Below, piece after piece: positions 47,908 through 56,945 of a stretch of DNA of 64,000 nucleotides. The position numbers were made by a program, and so were the translations under genes. How positions within the stretch are numbered: the stretch's first letter is position 1; each line of letters begins with the position of its first letter. This stretch comes from Thermocatellispora tengchongensis (GTDB taxonomy: Bacteria > Actinomycetota > Actinomycetes > Streptosporangiales > Streptosporangiaceae), in assembly GCF_014202315.1 (NCBI RefSeq), contig NZ_JACHGN010000012.1, positions 297,413 to 361,412 of the forward strand, given 5' to 3'. The notes below the pieces were generated by a model. That model was given only the letters and a program-made list of their open reading frames with translations, was not told the origin of the DNA and searched no databases.

Positions 47908-49620
47908 TCAGGCCTTGCCGGCCGCGGCGATGGACAGCAGTTCCTCGGCGTGGGCGCGGCCGAGCTCGGAGTCCTCCATGCCGGCGAGCATGCGCGACAG
48001 CTCGCGCACCCGGCTCTCGTGGTCCAGCGCGACCACGCCGCTGCGCACCACGCTGCCGTCGCTCGCCTTCTCCACCACGAGGTGCTGGTCGGCGAAGGCG
48101 GCGACCTGGGGCAGGTGGGTGACCACGATGACCTGGGCGGTGCGGGCGAGCATGGCCAGGCGGCGGCCGATCTCGACCGCGGCCTTGCCGCCCACGCCCG
48201 CGTCGACCTCGTCGAACACGAACGTCGGCACCGGGTCGGCGCCCGCGAACACGACCTCGATCGCGAGCATCACCCGGCTCAGCTCGCCGCCCGAGGCGCC
48301 CTTGTTCAGCGGCAGCGGCGGCGCGGCGGGATGGGCGGCCATACGCAGCTCGACCTCATCGACGCCGTGCGGGCCGAACTCCTCGCTCTGGGTGAGATGC
48401 ACCACCACCCGGGCGTGCGGCATGGCCAGCGCGGCCAGCTCGGCGGTGACGGCCTCGCCGAACCGCTCGGCCGCCGCGGTGCGCACCGCGGTCACCTCGG
48501 CGGCCAGGGCGGTGAGCCGGGCCGTCAGCTCCTCGTGCTCGCGGGTCAGCTCCTCGATCCGGTCGTCGTCGCCGTCGAGCTCGGCCACCCGCTGCGCGGC
48601 GCGCTCGGCCCAGGCCAGCACGCCCGCGGCGTCGTCGCCGTACTTGCGGGTGAGCCCGGCCAGCAGGGACCGGCGCTCCTGCACCGCCGCCAGCCGCGCC
48701 GGGTCGGCCTCGACCGACTCGGCGTAGGCGGCCAGCTCGGTGGCGACGTCGGAGACCAGGTAGCCGGCCTCGGCGAGGCGGTCGGCCAGCCCACCCAGCG
48801 CGGGGTCGAAGTCGCGCACGGCCTCCACCGCCGCGCGGGCCTCGCCGATCAGCGAGATCGCGTCGCGCACCGACTCGGCGCTGCTCATCGGGTCGGCGAC
48901 CAGCGCGCCGTGGGCCGTGGTGGCCGCGCCGCGCAGCGCGTCGGCGTGGGAGAGGCGTTCCTCCTCCTCCTTCAGCTCGGCGTCCTCACCGGCCCTGGGG
49001 TTGACCTTCTCGATCTCCTCCAGGCCGAACCTGAGCACGTCGGCCTCCTGCGCGCGCTCCCTGGCCCTGCTGGTCAGCTCGGCCAGCTCCTCGCTGACCT
49101 GCTTGTGCCGCTTGTACGCCTGCTCGTACGCCCGCAGCGGCTTGACCAGGTCCTCGCCCGCGTAGCGGTCGAGCGCCGCCCGCTGGCGTCCGGGCTGCAG
49201 CAGCCGCTGCTGATCCATCTGCCCGTGCACCGCCACGAGATCCTCGGCGAGGTAGGTGAGCGTGCCGACGGGCACCGACCGGCCGCCCAGCCAGGTTCGG
49301 CTGCGGCCCTCGGCCGAGACCGTGCGGGAGATGATGAGCCGGCCGTCCTCGATCTCGCCGCCGAGGTCCTCCACCTGCTGCGCCACGCGCCCGCCGGGCT
49401 CGATGTAGAGGGTGCCCTCGACGCCGGCCTTGTCGGAGCCGGGCCGCACGCGCGCGGGATCGGCCCGGCCGCCGAACAGCAGCCCCAGGCCGGTCACGAC
49501 CATCGTCTTGCCCGCGCCGGTCTCGCCCGTGACCACGTTGAACCCCGGCGAAAGCTCCAGGACGGCCTCCTCGATGACGCCCAGCCCCTGGATGCGGACC
49601 TCCTCGACCCTGGGTCGCAC
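47908..49620 (-). CDS. recN: DNA repair protein RecN
   Basis: An SMC-like ATPase of double-strand-break repair. 570 residues: Walker A TGETGAGKTM at 31-40, a long central coiled coil (about 150-370), ABC signature SGGELSRVMLAIEVV and Walker B TFVFDEVDAGVGG near the C-terminus. GTG 49620 (VRPRVEEVRIQGLGV) follows GGGAGGG. A separate promoter is likely in the 171-nt gap after nadK, though I find no clear SOS-type box there. Confidence 0.96.
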   Translation of the reverse strand: MRPRVEEVRIQGLGVIEEAVLELSPGFNVVTGETGAGKTMVVTGLGLLFGGRADPARVRPGSDKAGVEGTLYIEPGGRVAQQVEDLGGEIEDGRLIISRTVSAEGRSRTWLGGRSVPVGTLTYLAEDLVAVHGQMDQQRLLQPGRQRAALDRYAGEDLVKPLRAYEQAYKRHKQVSEELAELTSRARERAQEADVLRFGLEEIEKVNPRAGEDAELKEEEERLSHADALRGAATTAHGALVADPMSSAESVRDAISLIGEARAAVEAVRDFDPALGGLADRLAEAGYLVSDVATELAAYAESVEADPARLAAVQERRSLLAGLTRKYGDDAAGVLAWAERAAQRVAELDGDDDRIEELTREHEELTARLTALAAEVTAVRTAAAERFGEAVTAELAALAMPHARVVVHLTQSEEFGPHGVDEVELRMAAHPAAPPLPLNKGASGGELSRVMLAIEVVFAGADPVPTFVFDEVDAGVGGKAAVEIGRRLAMLARTAQVIVVTHLPQVAAFADQHLVVEKASDGSVVRSGVVALDHESRVRELSRMLAGMEDSELGRAHAEELLSIAAAGKA

Positions 49621-49791
49621 TGGTCCCTCCCGTCCCTTCCAAGCCACCGAACACCTGTACGGTGCGCGCGGCACGATCCTACGCGCTCCGGCCCCGATCG
49701 GCCCGTGCTCTCGTATGCCCAGTGAACCCCGCCGACGGCCGTTTGTCCCGTCCCCGGCCCGCGCAACCTGCGCGAACCGGGCCTTCGTACG

Positions 49792-50700
49792 CTACGGGCG
49801 GACGCGCCCCCGCCAGCCCTGGACCGGCAGGTCGAACTTGGCGACCAGACGGTCGGTGAACGGGGCGCCGGTGTCCTCCGCGCCGTGCAGGCGGGCCAGG
49901 CGCACCGGGGTCGGGCTCCGGCGCACCTCCACCCGCGCCCCCGAGGGCAGGTCGTAGCGGCGGCGGCCGTCGCACCACAGCACCCCGCCCGGCGTGTCGG
50001 GCAGGATCTCCACCGCCAGCGTCGAGCGCGGCGAGACGACGAGCGGGCGGGCGAACAGCGCGTGGGCGCTGATCGGCACCAGCAGCAGCGCCTCGACCTC
50101 CGGCCACACCACCGGGCCCCCGGCCGAGAACGCGTACGCCGTGGAGCCGGTCGGGGTCGCGCAGATCACGCCGTCGCAGCCCCAGCGCGACAGCGGGCGG
50201 CCGTCGATCTCGGCGACGACCTCCAGCATGCGGTCGCACTTCTCCACGGTCACCTCGTTGAGCGCCCAGGTCTCGGCGATCACCTCGCCGTTGCGCCGGG
50301 CCGTCACCTCGACGGTGAGCCGCTCCTCGACGTCGTAGCGCCGGCGTACGACGCCGTCCACCGCGCTGGCCAGGTCGTCCACCTCGGCCTCGGCCAGGAA
50401 GCCGACGTGGCCGAGGTTGACCCCGAGCAGCGGCACGCCGCCCGGCCTGGCCAGCTCGGCCGCGCGCAGCAGGGTGCCGTCGCCGCCCAGCACGATGATC
50501 ATCTCGGCGTCCTTGACGGCCTCCGGCCCGGAGGGGACGATCTGCACGCCCTCGCAGCCCATCTCCTCGGCCTCGGTGTCGAGCACCCGTACGTCCAGGC
50601 CGGCGTCGAGCAGCCGGCCCACGACGAACCTGGCGCTCTCCACGGCCGCGTCCCGCCCGGTGTGGGCGGTGATCAGCAGGGTCCTCCTCGTCTCGCTCAC
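49792..50700 (-). CDS. nadK: NAD kinase
   Basis: Phosphorylates NAD to NADP. 302 residues with the GGDGTLLRA motif near residue 72, GVNLGHVGFLAE, ALNEVTVEK (the NE/D motif) and the glycine-rich PTGSTAYAFSAGGPVV. The GTG start overlaps the tlyA stop (GTGA). Located tlyA-nadK-recN as in mycobacteria (Rv1694-Rv1696). Confidence 0.97.
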   Translation of the reverse strand: MSETRRTLLITAHTGRDAAVESARFVVGRLLDAGLDVRVLDTEAEEMGCEGVQIVPSGPEAVKDAEMIIVLGGDGTLLRAAELARPGGVPLLGVNLGHVGFLAEAEVDDLASAVDGVVRRRYDVEERLTVEVTARRNGEVIAETWALNEVTVEKCDRMLEVVAEIDGRPLSRWGCDGVICATPTGSTAYAFSAGGPVVWPEVEALLLVPISAHALFARPLVVSPRSTLAVEILPDTPGGVLWCDGRRRYDLPSGARVEVRRSPTPVRLARLHGAEDTGAPFTDRLVAKFDLPVQGWRGRVRP

Positions 50701-51518
50701 CTGGGCCCCTCCGCGACCGCCCGCAGGATCTCCGCCTCCGTGTCGGGCACGGGCGGCGGCCCCTCGCCCCTGCCCAGCCACAGCAGGTACTCCACGTTGC
50801 CCGAGGGGCCGGGCAGCGGGCTGGCGGTCACCCCGCGCACGTCCAGGCTCAGCTCGCGCGCCGCCGCGGCGACGTCGCGCACCGCCCCGGCGCGCAGCTC
50901 CGGGTCGCGTACGACGCCGCCGGCGCCCACCCGCTCCTTGCCCACCTCGAACTGCGGCTTGACCAGCAGCACGAAGTCGGCCCGCGGCGCCGCGCACCGC
51001 GCCAGCGCGGGCAGCACCAGGCGCAGCGAGATGAACGACAGATCGCCGACCACCAGCGTGGGCGGCGGCTCGCCCACCATCTCGGGGGTCAGATCGCGCA
51101 CGTTGACCCGTTCCATCACGGTCACCCGCGCGTCGGTGCGCAGGGACCAGGCGAGCTGGCCGTACCCGACGTCCACGGCGAGCACGTGCTCGGCGCCGGA
51201 GCGCAGCAGCACGTCGGTGAACCCGCCGGTGGACGCGCCCGCGTCCAGGCACCGCCGCCCCGCGACGGCCAGGCCGCGCGGCGTGAACGCCTCCAGCGCG
51301 CCGAGCAGCTTGTGCGCGCCGCGCGAGACGTAGTCGGGGCCGGACTCCGACTCGGCGACGACGATGGCCGAGGCGGTGTCCACCTGCGTGGCCGCCTTGC
51401 TCGCCACCCGCCCGCCGACGCTGACCCGGCCGGCCTGGATGAGGTCGCCGGCCTGCTCCCTGGACCGCGCCAGGCCCCTGCGTACGAGCTCGCTGTCGAG
51501 CCGCGTGCGCCTGCTCAC
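50697..51518 (-). CDS. tlyA: TlyA-family 2'-O rRNA methyltransferase
   Basis: TlyA methylates 16S (C1409) and 23S (C1920) rRNA in mycobacteria, and its loss confers capreomycin resistance. 273 residues: S4 RNA-binding domain (LDSELVRRGLARSREQAGDL, residues about 7-60), linker SRGAHKLLGALEAF with the catalytic lysine, SAM loop CLDAGASTGGFTDVLL, and VVGDLSFISLR / VLLVKPQFEVG. GTG starts overlap on both sides (GTGA), so the preceding collagen-like gene, tlyA and nadK form one coupled unit. Confidence 0.95.
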   Translation of the reverse strand: MSRRTRLDSELVRRGLARSREQAGDLIQAGRVSVGGRVASKAATQVDTASAIVVAESESGPDYVSRGAHKLLGALEAFTPRGLAVAGRRCLDAGASTGGFTDVLLRSGAEHVLAVDVGYGQLAWSLRTDARVTVMERVNVRDLTPEMVGEPPPTLVVGDLSFISLRLVLPALARCAAPRADFVLLVKPQFEVGKERVGAGGVVRDPELRAGAVRDVAAAARELSLDVRGVTASPLPGPSGNVEYLLWLGRGEGPPPVPDTEAEILRAVAEGPR

Positions 51519-51997
51519 CCGCCGACGCCCCGAACGACACCGCCGCCCGCGCCCCCGGGACGCCCCGCGCCCCCGGCAGGCCCCGGGACCCCGGCAGGCC
51601 CCGGGACCCCGGCAGGCCCCGCGACGCCCGGACGCCCCACGACCCCGGGACCACCCGCGCCCGCGAGACCGCCCACGCTCGCACCACCACCCGCGCCCGC
51701 AAGCCCGCTCGCGCCGGCAGGACCGCCCACGCCGGCAGGACCGCCCACGCCGGCAGGACCGCCCACGCCGGCAAGGTCACCCGCGCGCCCCGGCCCGCCC
51801 TCGTGCCCGGCGTTCCCCTGGGGAGCGCCGCCGCCGGGGGCGTGGTCGTCCGCCGACGCGAGCACGCGCTCCAGGCCCGCGTGCACCTCCTCGAACACGG
51901 CGACATGCTCGCCGACGGGCGTCCCGGCGAGCCGGTCGAGCGCCCGTAGCGTCGCCTCGACCCGCTCGTCGCCCGTCTCACGCGGCAAGTCCGTCAT
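51515..51997 (-). CDS. Small conserved protein with collagen-like Gly/Ala/Pro repeat expansion
   Basis: 160 residues. The first 55 or so (GDERVEATLRALDRLAGTPV, EHVAVFEEVHAGLERVL) match the short protein encoded before tlyA in many actinomycetes (Rv1693-like position). The remaining 100 are almost only Gly, Ala, Pro, Val: GVGGPA four times, and PAGVPG units, made by near-identical 18-bp DNA repeats at about 51719-51780 and 51575-51625. Homologues usually stop soon after the helical part, so the tail looks like a recent expansion. Its stop overlaps tlyA by GTGA, so the repeats are translated if the gene is used. Confidence 0.75.
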   Translation of the reverse strand: MTDLPRETGDERVEATLRALDRLAGTPVGEHVAVFEEVHAGLERVLASADDHAPGGGAPQGNAGHEGGPGRAGDLAGVGGPAGVGGPAGVGGPAGASGLAGAGGGASVGGLAGAGGPGVVGRPGVAGPAGVPGPAGVPGPAGGAGRPGGAGGGVVRGVGG

Positions 51998-52294
51998 TCG
52001 CGCCCTCCGCTGCCTTTCCTGGCCGTCATGTTGTCCGGCACACCCTTCGTGATGGGGTCCCTCAGCCGCCCTGTTCGCGGCACCAGTCTCGCCCGCCGTC
52101 CCGCCCGGCGCACCCCGGTTGGCCAGACCGGGGTCGGGGCGGGCCATTACGCGACCGGGGCGGGCCGGTGCGGGGGCGCCCACACGACGGCCGCGCCGGA
52201 TGTGAGAATGGGGCGAACCCGGGCACGGGCCCGGACGTTGTACCTTCCGTGAGATCCGTCGCGACCCGCACGTACCCCGCCCCCCTATGCCTGA

Positions 52295-52317
52295 TTCCAC
52301 GCGCTCCGCATGTGGAA
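52295..52317. promoter_or_regulatory. Dyad TTCCAC-N11-GTGGAA upstream of the SCP-2 gene
   Basis: A perfect 6-bp inverted repeat, 60 nt before the SCP-2-like start, in an otherwise featureless 380-bp divergent region (51998-52376). Spacing suits a dimeric regulator; no family assigned. Confidence 0.35.
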
Positions 52318-52376
52318 CGCTACCGTCCATAGGTAGGAGGTTTTCGGCCGGTCCTGACACGAAGGGAATGCGATCT

Positions 52377-52727
52377 ATGGCGACCGTCGAGGAGTGCAGA
52401 GCGGCGTTGCGCAAACTCGCGGAGCAGTTCGAGGAAGTCGACGAGGAGACCAAGGCCAAGCACGTCGTCGAGCGGACGATCAGCTGCCACATCTCCGACC
52501 TCGGCACGACCTTCTACGGCCGGATCCACCACGGCGGCCTCGACCCGTTCGTCGACGAGCACGCCGCCTCCTCGAACGGCGTGGCCGACGTGCGCCTGAC
52601 CATCTCCAGCGACGACCTGGTGTCCCTGGTGGCCGGCGAACTGGACATGGCCCGCGCGCTGTTCTCCGGCCGGGTGAAGGTCGAGGCGAGCTTCGGCGAC
52701 CTGCTGCGCCTCCGCAAGCTGCTCTGA
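52377..52727 (+). CDS. SCP-2 sterol-carrier-like domain protein
   Basis: 116 residues forming a single SCP-2-like lipid-binding domain (VERTISCHISDLGTTFYGRI, then DVRLTISSDDLVSLVAGELD and ALFSGRVKVEASFGDLLRL). No signal peptide, so cytoplasmic. ATG 52377 follows GAAGGGA by 9 nt; an ATG at 52368 is too close to it. It is the only plus-strand gene inside the minus-strand block from 41.8 to 54.7 kb, suggesting an insertion into an older syntenic group. Ligand unknown. Confidence 0.87.
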   Translation: MATVEECRAALRKLAEQFEEVDEETKAKHVVERTISCHISDLGTTFYGRIHHGGLDPFVDEHAASSNGVADVRLTISSDDLVSLVAGELDMARALFSGRVKVEASFGDLLRLRKLL

Positions 52728-52744
52728 CACCGCCGGAACCGGCG

Positions 52745-53070
52745 CCCTAGGACCAGACGCCACCGGACCCGGCACGGCCGGACCAGACGCCCCCGGACCC
52801 GGCACGGCCGGACCAGACGCCCCCGGACCCGGCACGGCCGTATCGGACACCCCGGACCCGACGCCGCCGGATCTGACGCCCCGGATCCGGCACGGCCCGA
52901 TCCGATGCCGCCGGAGCGGCCTGGGGCGGCGGGGCGGGAGCAACCCAGGGCGGCACCGGAGCAGCCCAGAGCAGGGCCGGAGCAACCCGAGGCGGTGCCG
53001 GAGCAGCCCAGGGCAGGGCCGGAGCAACCCGAGGCGGTGCCGGAGCAACCCAGGGCAGGGCTGGAGCGGC
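52745..53070. repeat. Two families of tandem GC-rich repeats between convergent genes
   Basis: At 52755-52845 a 30-bp unit (CCCGGACCCGGCACGGCC + GGACCAGACGCC) is repeated three times. At 52930-53070 alternating units GGGCCGGAGCAACCC and GAGGCGGTGCCGGAGCA repeat to the end of the HAD gene. Long open frames run through both strands, but only because of the repeats. No gene is called. Confidence 0.75.
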
Positions 53071-53071
53071 C

Positions 53072-54085
53072 TCACAGCCCCGCAGAGGCCAGTGCGGGCT
53101 TGACGGCGTCCTCGTCCGCGGCCCCGTCCCCCGCCGCCTCCCAGGCGGCCCTGGCGGCGGCGCGCAGGCCGTCCAGCGGGTCGCCGCCCGTCCCGGTGAG
53201 CGACAGCCGGTCCCCCTCCCAGCTCGCGGTCCACCCGCCGCAGGTCCACGCGCCGCCGGGCGTACGGCGTACGTCCGCGGGGGGCCGGTGCAGCGCCGAC
53301 AGGTCGGCGCCCAGATGGGTCGGGCGGTGCGGAGGGGCGGCGGTGAGCACGTCGAGCGGCGTCGCCACCCCGGTGAAAACCAGCAGGCTGTCCACGCCCG
53401 CGTTGGTCGCGCCCTCCACGTCGGTGTCGAGGCGGTCGCCCACGACCAGGGGGTTGCGCGCTCCGGTGCGGAGCATCGACTCGCGGTGCAGCGGGGGCCG
53501 CGGCTTTCCGGCCACGATCGGCTCCACCCCGGTGGCGGTCGCGATCACGCGCGACATCGCCCCGTTGCCCGGCACCTCGCCGCGGCCGGTGGGCATGGTG
53601 GCGTCGGCGTTCGCGGCCACGAACAGCGCGCCCCGGCGTACGGCTATCGCGCCCTCGGCCAGCAGGCCGTACGACAGGCCGGGCGAGAACCCCTGCACCA
53701 CCGCGACGGGCCCCTCGTCGGCGGCCGAGACCGGCCGCAGGCCGCGGGCGCGCACGGCCTGGCGCAGGCCCATGCCGCCCACCACGAGCACCGGCGCCCC
53801 CGGCTCCACCCGCTCCGCGATCAGCCGCGCCGCCGCCTGCGCCGAGGTCACCACGTCCTCCGCCCCCGCGGGCACGCCCAGGTCGGTGAGATGCTCCGCG
53901 ATGGCGGCAGGGGTGCGCGACGCGTTGTTGGTCACGTACGCCAGGCGCGTCCCGCCGTCGCGGGCCCGCGTCAGCGCCTCCGCCGCCCCCGGCACCGCGT
54001 GCCGCCCCAGGTAGACGACCCCGTCCAGGTCCAGCAGCAACGTGTCGTACGCGGCGACCAGCCCCGCACCGCCCAACTCGGCCAC
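53072..54085 (-). CDS. HAD-IIA family hydrolase (NagD-like phosphatase)
   Basis: 337 residues. Nucleophile motif LLLDLDGVVYLG near residue 15, motif II LAYVTNNASRTP, the IIA cap (AANADATMPTGRGEVPGNGA), motif III lysine in VAGKPRPPLH and motif IV VVGDRLDTDVEGA. The C-terminal 70 residues (ADVRRTPGGAWTCGGW onward) extend beyond the usual HAD core. Corresponds to Rv1692 (glycerol-3-phosphate phosphatase of phospholipid recycling) by position and sequence. Starts at GTG 54085. Confidence 0.9.
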   Translation of the reverse strand: MAELGGAGLVAAYDTLLLDLDGVVYLGRHAVPGAAEALTRARDGGTRLAYVTNNASRTPAAIAEHLTDLGVPAGAEDVVTSAQAAARLIAERVEPGAPVLVVGGMGLRQAVRARGLRPVSAADEGPVAVVQGFSPGLSYGLLAEGAIAVRRGALFVAANADATMPTGRGEVPGNGAMSRVIATATGVEPIVAGKPRPPLHRESMLRTGARNPLVVGDRLDTDVEGATNAGVDSLLVFTGVATPLDVLTAAPPHRPTHLGADLSALHRPPADVRRTPGGAWTCGGWTASWEGDRLSLTGTGGDPLDGLRAAARAAWEAAGDGAADEDAVKPALASAGL

Positions 54086-54254
54086 GCATCCTCCCGTCCA
54101 CCGCACGCCGGTTCCCGCCCGCCACCCTATGGCCCTCGCGTGCGTGCGGGGCGTCCGGGCCGTGGGGACGGGACGGCCCTGCCGGACGGAAACGGAAGAC
54201 CCATGGCCCGCGGACCCATCACCGGCGAGGCCTGACTGCAGAAGAGAGGGATCG

Positions 54255-54689
54255 CTACATCTCGCGGCGGGCGCGCAGCGTCGCCCGGACGCTCTTCAGC
54301 GCGGACACGTAGTCGCGATGGTCGGGCCGCATGGCCACGGCTATGGCCAGGGGCTCCTGGGCGGCCTCCATGTCGCCGGTGCGCCACAGGGCCAGCCCGA
54401 GACCGAAATAGGCGTAGTCCTCGGCCGGATTGGCGTCGAGGATCAGGCGGAAACTGTCGGCGGCCTCCGCGTACTGGCGGGAGTTGAACTGGGCGCGGGC
54501 GAGCGCCTCGCGTACGCTGCGCGACTCCGGTGCCGCCTCCGCGGCCCGCTCCAGCAGCGCGCACGCCGCCGCCGGACTGCCCTCACGCAACAGCTTCACA
54601 CCCCGCTGAAACCAGTCGTACACATCCCCCGCAGGGGTTCCCTCGCCGTAGGTGGGGGAATCATCTGGGCCGCTACGGCCTTGGATCAT
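54255..54689 (-). CDS. Small tetratricopeptide-repeat protein
   Basis: 144 residues with about three TPR helices pairs: VYDWFQRGVKLLREGSPAAA, VREALARAQFNSRQYAEAAD and DYAYFGLGLALWRTGDMEAA. Soluble. ATG 54689 has GGAGG 8 nt upstream and is preferred to an unconserved extension to 54770. Divergent from the DUF1015 gene. Probably a scaffold; no partner visible. Confidence 0.85.
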   Translation of the reverse strand: MIQGRSGPDDSPTYGEGTPAGDVYDWFQRGVKLLREGSPAAACALLERAAEAAPESRSVREALARAQFNSRQYAEAADSFRLILDANPAEDYAYFGLGLALWRTGDMEAAQEPLAIAVAMRPDHRDYVSALKSVRATLRARREM

Positions 54690-54809
54690 GTGTGAGGCCT
54701 CCTTGAACGACGTGGCCGAGCACAACGGATCGAACCCTGACGGATTGGGGATGCCGCGCCTTTGCGCCACCTCCTGGACGATTCAGGCCTGTATGGGAGC
54801 ATGCCCGAT

Positions 54810-56099
54810 ATGGCGAATCCTGAACTGCCGGTGCCCGATGGGCTGAAGCTGCGCCCGTTTCACGGCGTGCGCTACACGGTCGGCGACGTGGCCCGGGTCA
54901 CCTCCCCGCCATACGACCTGATCGGCGAGGACGACGCCCGCGCCCTCCTGTCCTCCCATCCCAACAACGTCGTGCGGCTCATCCTTCCCGGCGCCGACCG
55001 GCACAGATACGCCGAGGCGCGCGACACGCTCAGCGCCTGGCTGGCCGAGGGCGTGCTCGCCGCCGACCCCGAGCCCGCGATCTACGTGTACGAGCAGAGC
55101 GCGGGCGACCGCGTGCTGCAGCGCGGCCTGATCGGCGACGTGGCGCTGACGCCGCCGGAGCGGCGGATCATCCTGCCGCACGAGGACGTGATGCCGGGCC
55201 CGGTCGCCGACCGGCTGGCGCTGATGCGCACCACCCAGGCCAACCTGGAGCCGATCTTCCTGCTGTACGAGGGCGGCGAGAGCACCGCGCGCCTGCTCAC
55301 CGAGGTGGCCACCACTCGCGCGCCGGTCACCGACGTGGTGGTGGAGGACGGCAACGGCGGCCCGGGGCCCGCGCGCCGGCACCGCCTGTGGGCGATCACG
55401 GACGCTTCGGAGATCGCGCTGCTGAACGACGATCTGCGCGACCGCCAGGCGCTCATCGCCGACGGCCACCACCGCTACGCCACCTACCTGGAGCTCCAGC
55501 GCGAGCACCACGCGGCGGGCGACGGCCCGGGCCCCTGGGACTACGGGCTCGCGCTGCTGGTCGACTCCACCGCCTATCCCCCGGACCTCAAGCCGATCCA
55601 CCGGGTGATCCCCGGGCTGCCGCTCGCCCAGGCGGTGGCCCGTGCCAAAGGGGCGTGGCAGGTCCACGAGTACGCGGTGCGAGCCGAGGGCCTGGCCGCA
55701 CTCGCCACCGCCCCCGAGCCCGCCTACCTCCTGGCCGGCGCAGGCGGCCCGGCCCACCTGCTCACCGACCCCGACCCCCTGCAGCTCAGACACGCGATGC
55801 CGGCCGACAGATCGGCACAGTGGCAGGCGCTGAACACCTCGATCCTGGCCGAGTTCCTGCTCCCCAAGGTATGGGGACTGCACGACGACGAACGCACGGT
55901 CCGAATCGTCCACCACGACCCCGACGCCGCGATCCGCCAGGCCGCGAGCACAGGCGGCACCGCCGTCATCCTCAACCCCTTGTCGGTGGACGACGTTCTG
56001 GGTGTGGCCGCCGAGGGCGAACGCGTCCCCCGCAAGTCCACCTCCTTCGGCCCCAAACCCCGCACGGGCCTCATCATGCGCACCTTCGCCAACGACTAA
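54810..56099 (+). CDS. DUF1015 family protein (SerK/SbnI-like)
   Basis: 429 residues. Conserved features: LRPFHGVRYTVGDVARVTSP near the start, PPYDLIGEDDA, ALIADGHHRYATYLELQREH in the centre and a C-terminal FGPKPRTGLIMRTF. Members include ADP- or ATP-dependent free-serine kinases in archaea and staphylococcal SbnI, so a small-molecule kinase role is possible but unproven here. ATG 54810 (MANPELPVPDGLKLRPF) chosen. A partial copy of its last 35 codons recurs 440 bp downstream. Confidence 0.88.
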   Translation: MANPELPVPDGLKLRPFHGVRYTVGDVARVTSPPYDLIGEDDARALLSSHPNNVVRLILPGADRHRYAEARDTLSAWLAEGVLAADPEPAIYVYEQSAGDRVLQRGLIGDVALTPPERRIILPHEDVMPGPVADRLALMRTTQANLEPIFLLYEGGESTARLLTEVATTRAPVTDVVVEDGNGGPGPARRHRLWAITDASEIALLNDDLRDRQALIADGHHRYATYLELQREHHAAGDGPGPWDYGLALLVDSTAYPPDLKPIHRVIPGLPLAQAVARAKGAWQVHEYAVRAEGLAALATAPEPAYLLAGAGGPAHLLTDPDPLQLRHAMPADRSAQWQALNTSILAEFLLPKVWGLHDDERTVRIVHHDPDAAIRQAASTGGTAVILNPLSVDDVLGVAAEGERVPRKSTSFGPKPRTGLIMRTFAND

Positions 56100-56133
56100 C
56101 CCACTCCGGATCGCCGGAAACCCCGGAACCCCG

Positions 56134-56945
56134 AAGGGTCGCATCCCGCCCCCGCCCCGCCGTCAGAAGGTAGGGGCGGGAGCCGGTTGCGGAGCCCGGG
56201 CCGGGGGCCGAGACCAGGGCCCAAGGCTGGGGCCAGGACCGAGACAGGGGCAGGACCGAGACCAGGGCCAGGGCGGGTTCCGGAGCAAGGCGCCACCGCC
56301 GACAGGAAGCCGCACGGCCAGCGCCCCACAAGTGAACCGTCGCGTCCCAACCGCCGTCAGGAGGTGGGGCCAGAACCGGGTCCAGGATCAGGTCCGGGTC
56401 CGGGGCGGGGGCCAGGTCCGGGGCCAAACGGCACCAGCGACAGGAAGCCGTGGCGGCCGAGGGCCAATGCGTCCCCCGCAAGTCCACTTCCTTCGGCCCC
56501 AAACCCCGCACCCGGCCTCATCATGCGCCTTCGCCATGACTAACCCACACCCCGGACCGCCAGGAACCTCGGCAGCCCGCAAGCGAAGCGTCGCGTCCCG
56601 CCCCGCAGTAAGGAGGTGGGGCGGGACACCGGTTCCGGAGCCAGGAGCAGGGCCAGAGCCAGGGCGGGGCCAGAGTCAGGGGCGGGCACAGGCCCAGGGA
56701 CGGGCACGGGCCCAGGCGCGAGCACGGGCCCAGGCGCGAGCACGGGCCCAGGCGCGAGCACGGGCCCAGGGGCGAAATCAGGACTAGAGAGGGCCATGGC
56801 CGAGACCAGGGGCCAGGACCGAGACCGTAGCGAGGCACCACCGCCGGCAGGAAGGCGCACGGCCAGCGGCCCGCAAGTGAAGCGTCGCGTCCCGCGCCCG
56901 CCGTTAGGAGGTGGGGCCGGAGCCGGAACCGGAGTCGCCACCAGT
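56134..56945. repeat. Nested repeat region made from the 3' ends of the two flanking genes
   Basis: About 800 bp with no independent gene. (i) 56453-56545 is a degenerate copy of the DUF1015 3' end (56013-56100), including the stop. (ii) A unit with GTCGCGTCCC-CCGCCGT-AGGAGGTGGGG followed by GGAGCCGGTTCCGG recurs near 56140, 56335, 56585 and 56885; the last is the 3' end of the TetR gene. (iii) CGACAGGAAG-CGCACGGCCAGCG occurs near 56297 and 56842. (iv) A unit of about 18 bp, GCGCGAGCACGGGCCCAG, is tandem at 56700-56770. Confidence 0.75.

Noticed and set aside
52905..54014. Plus-strand frame with EQPRAGPEQPEAV repeats
   Set aside because: It is repeat DNA followed by the antisense of the HAD gene; no start context or homology signal.
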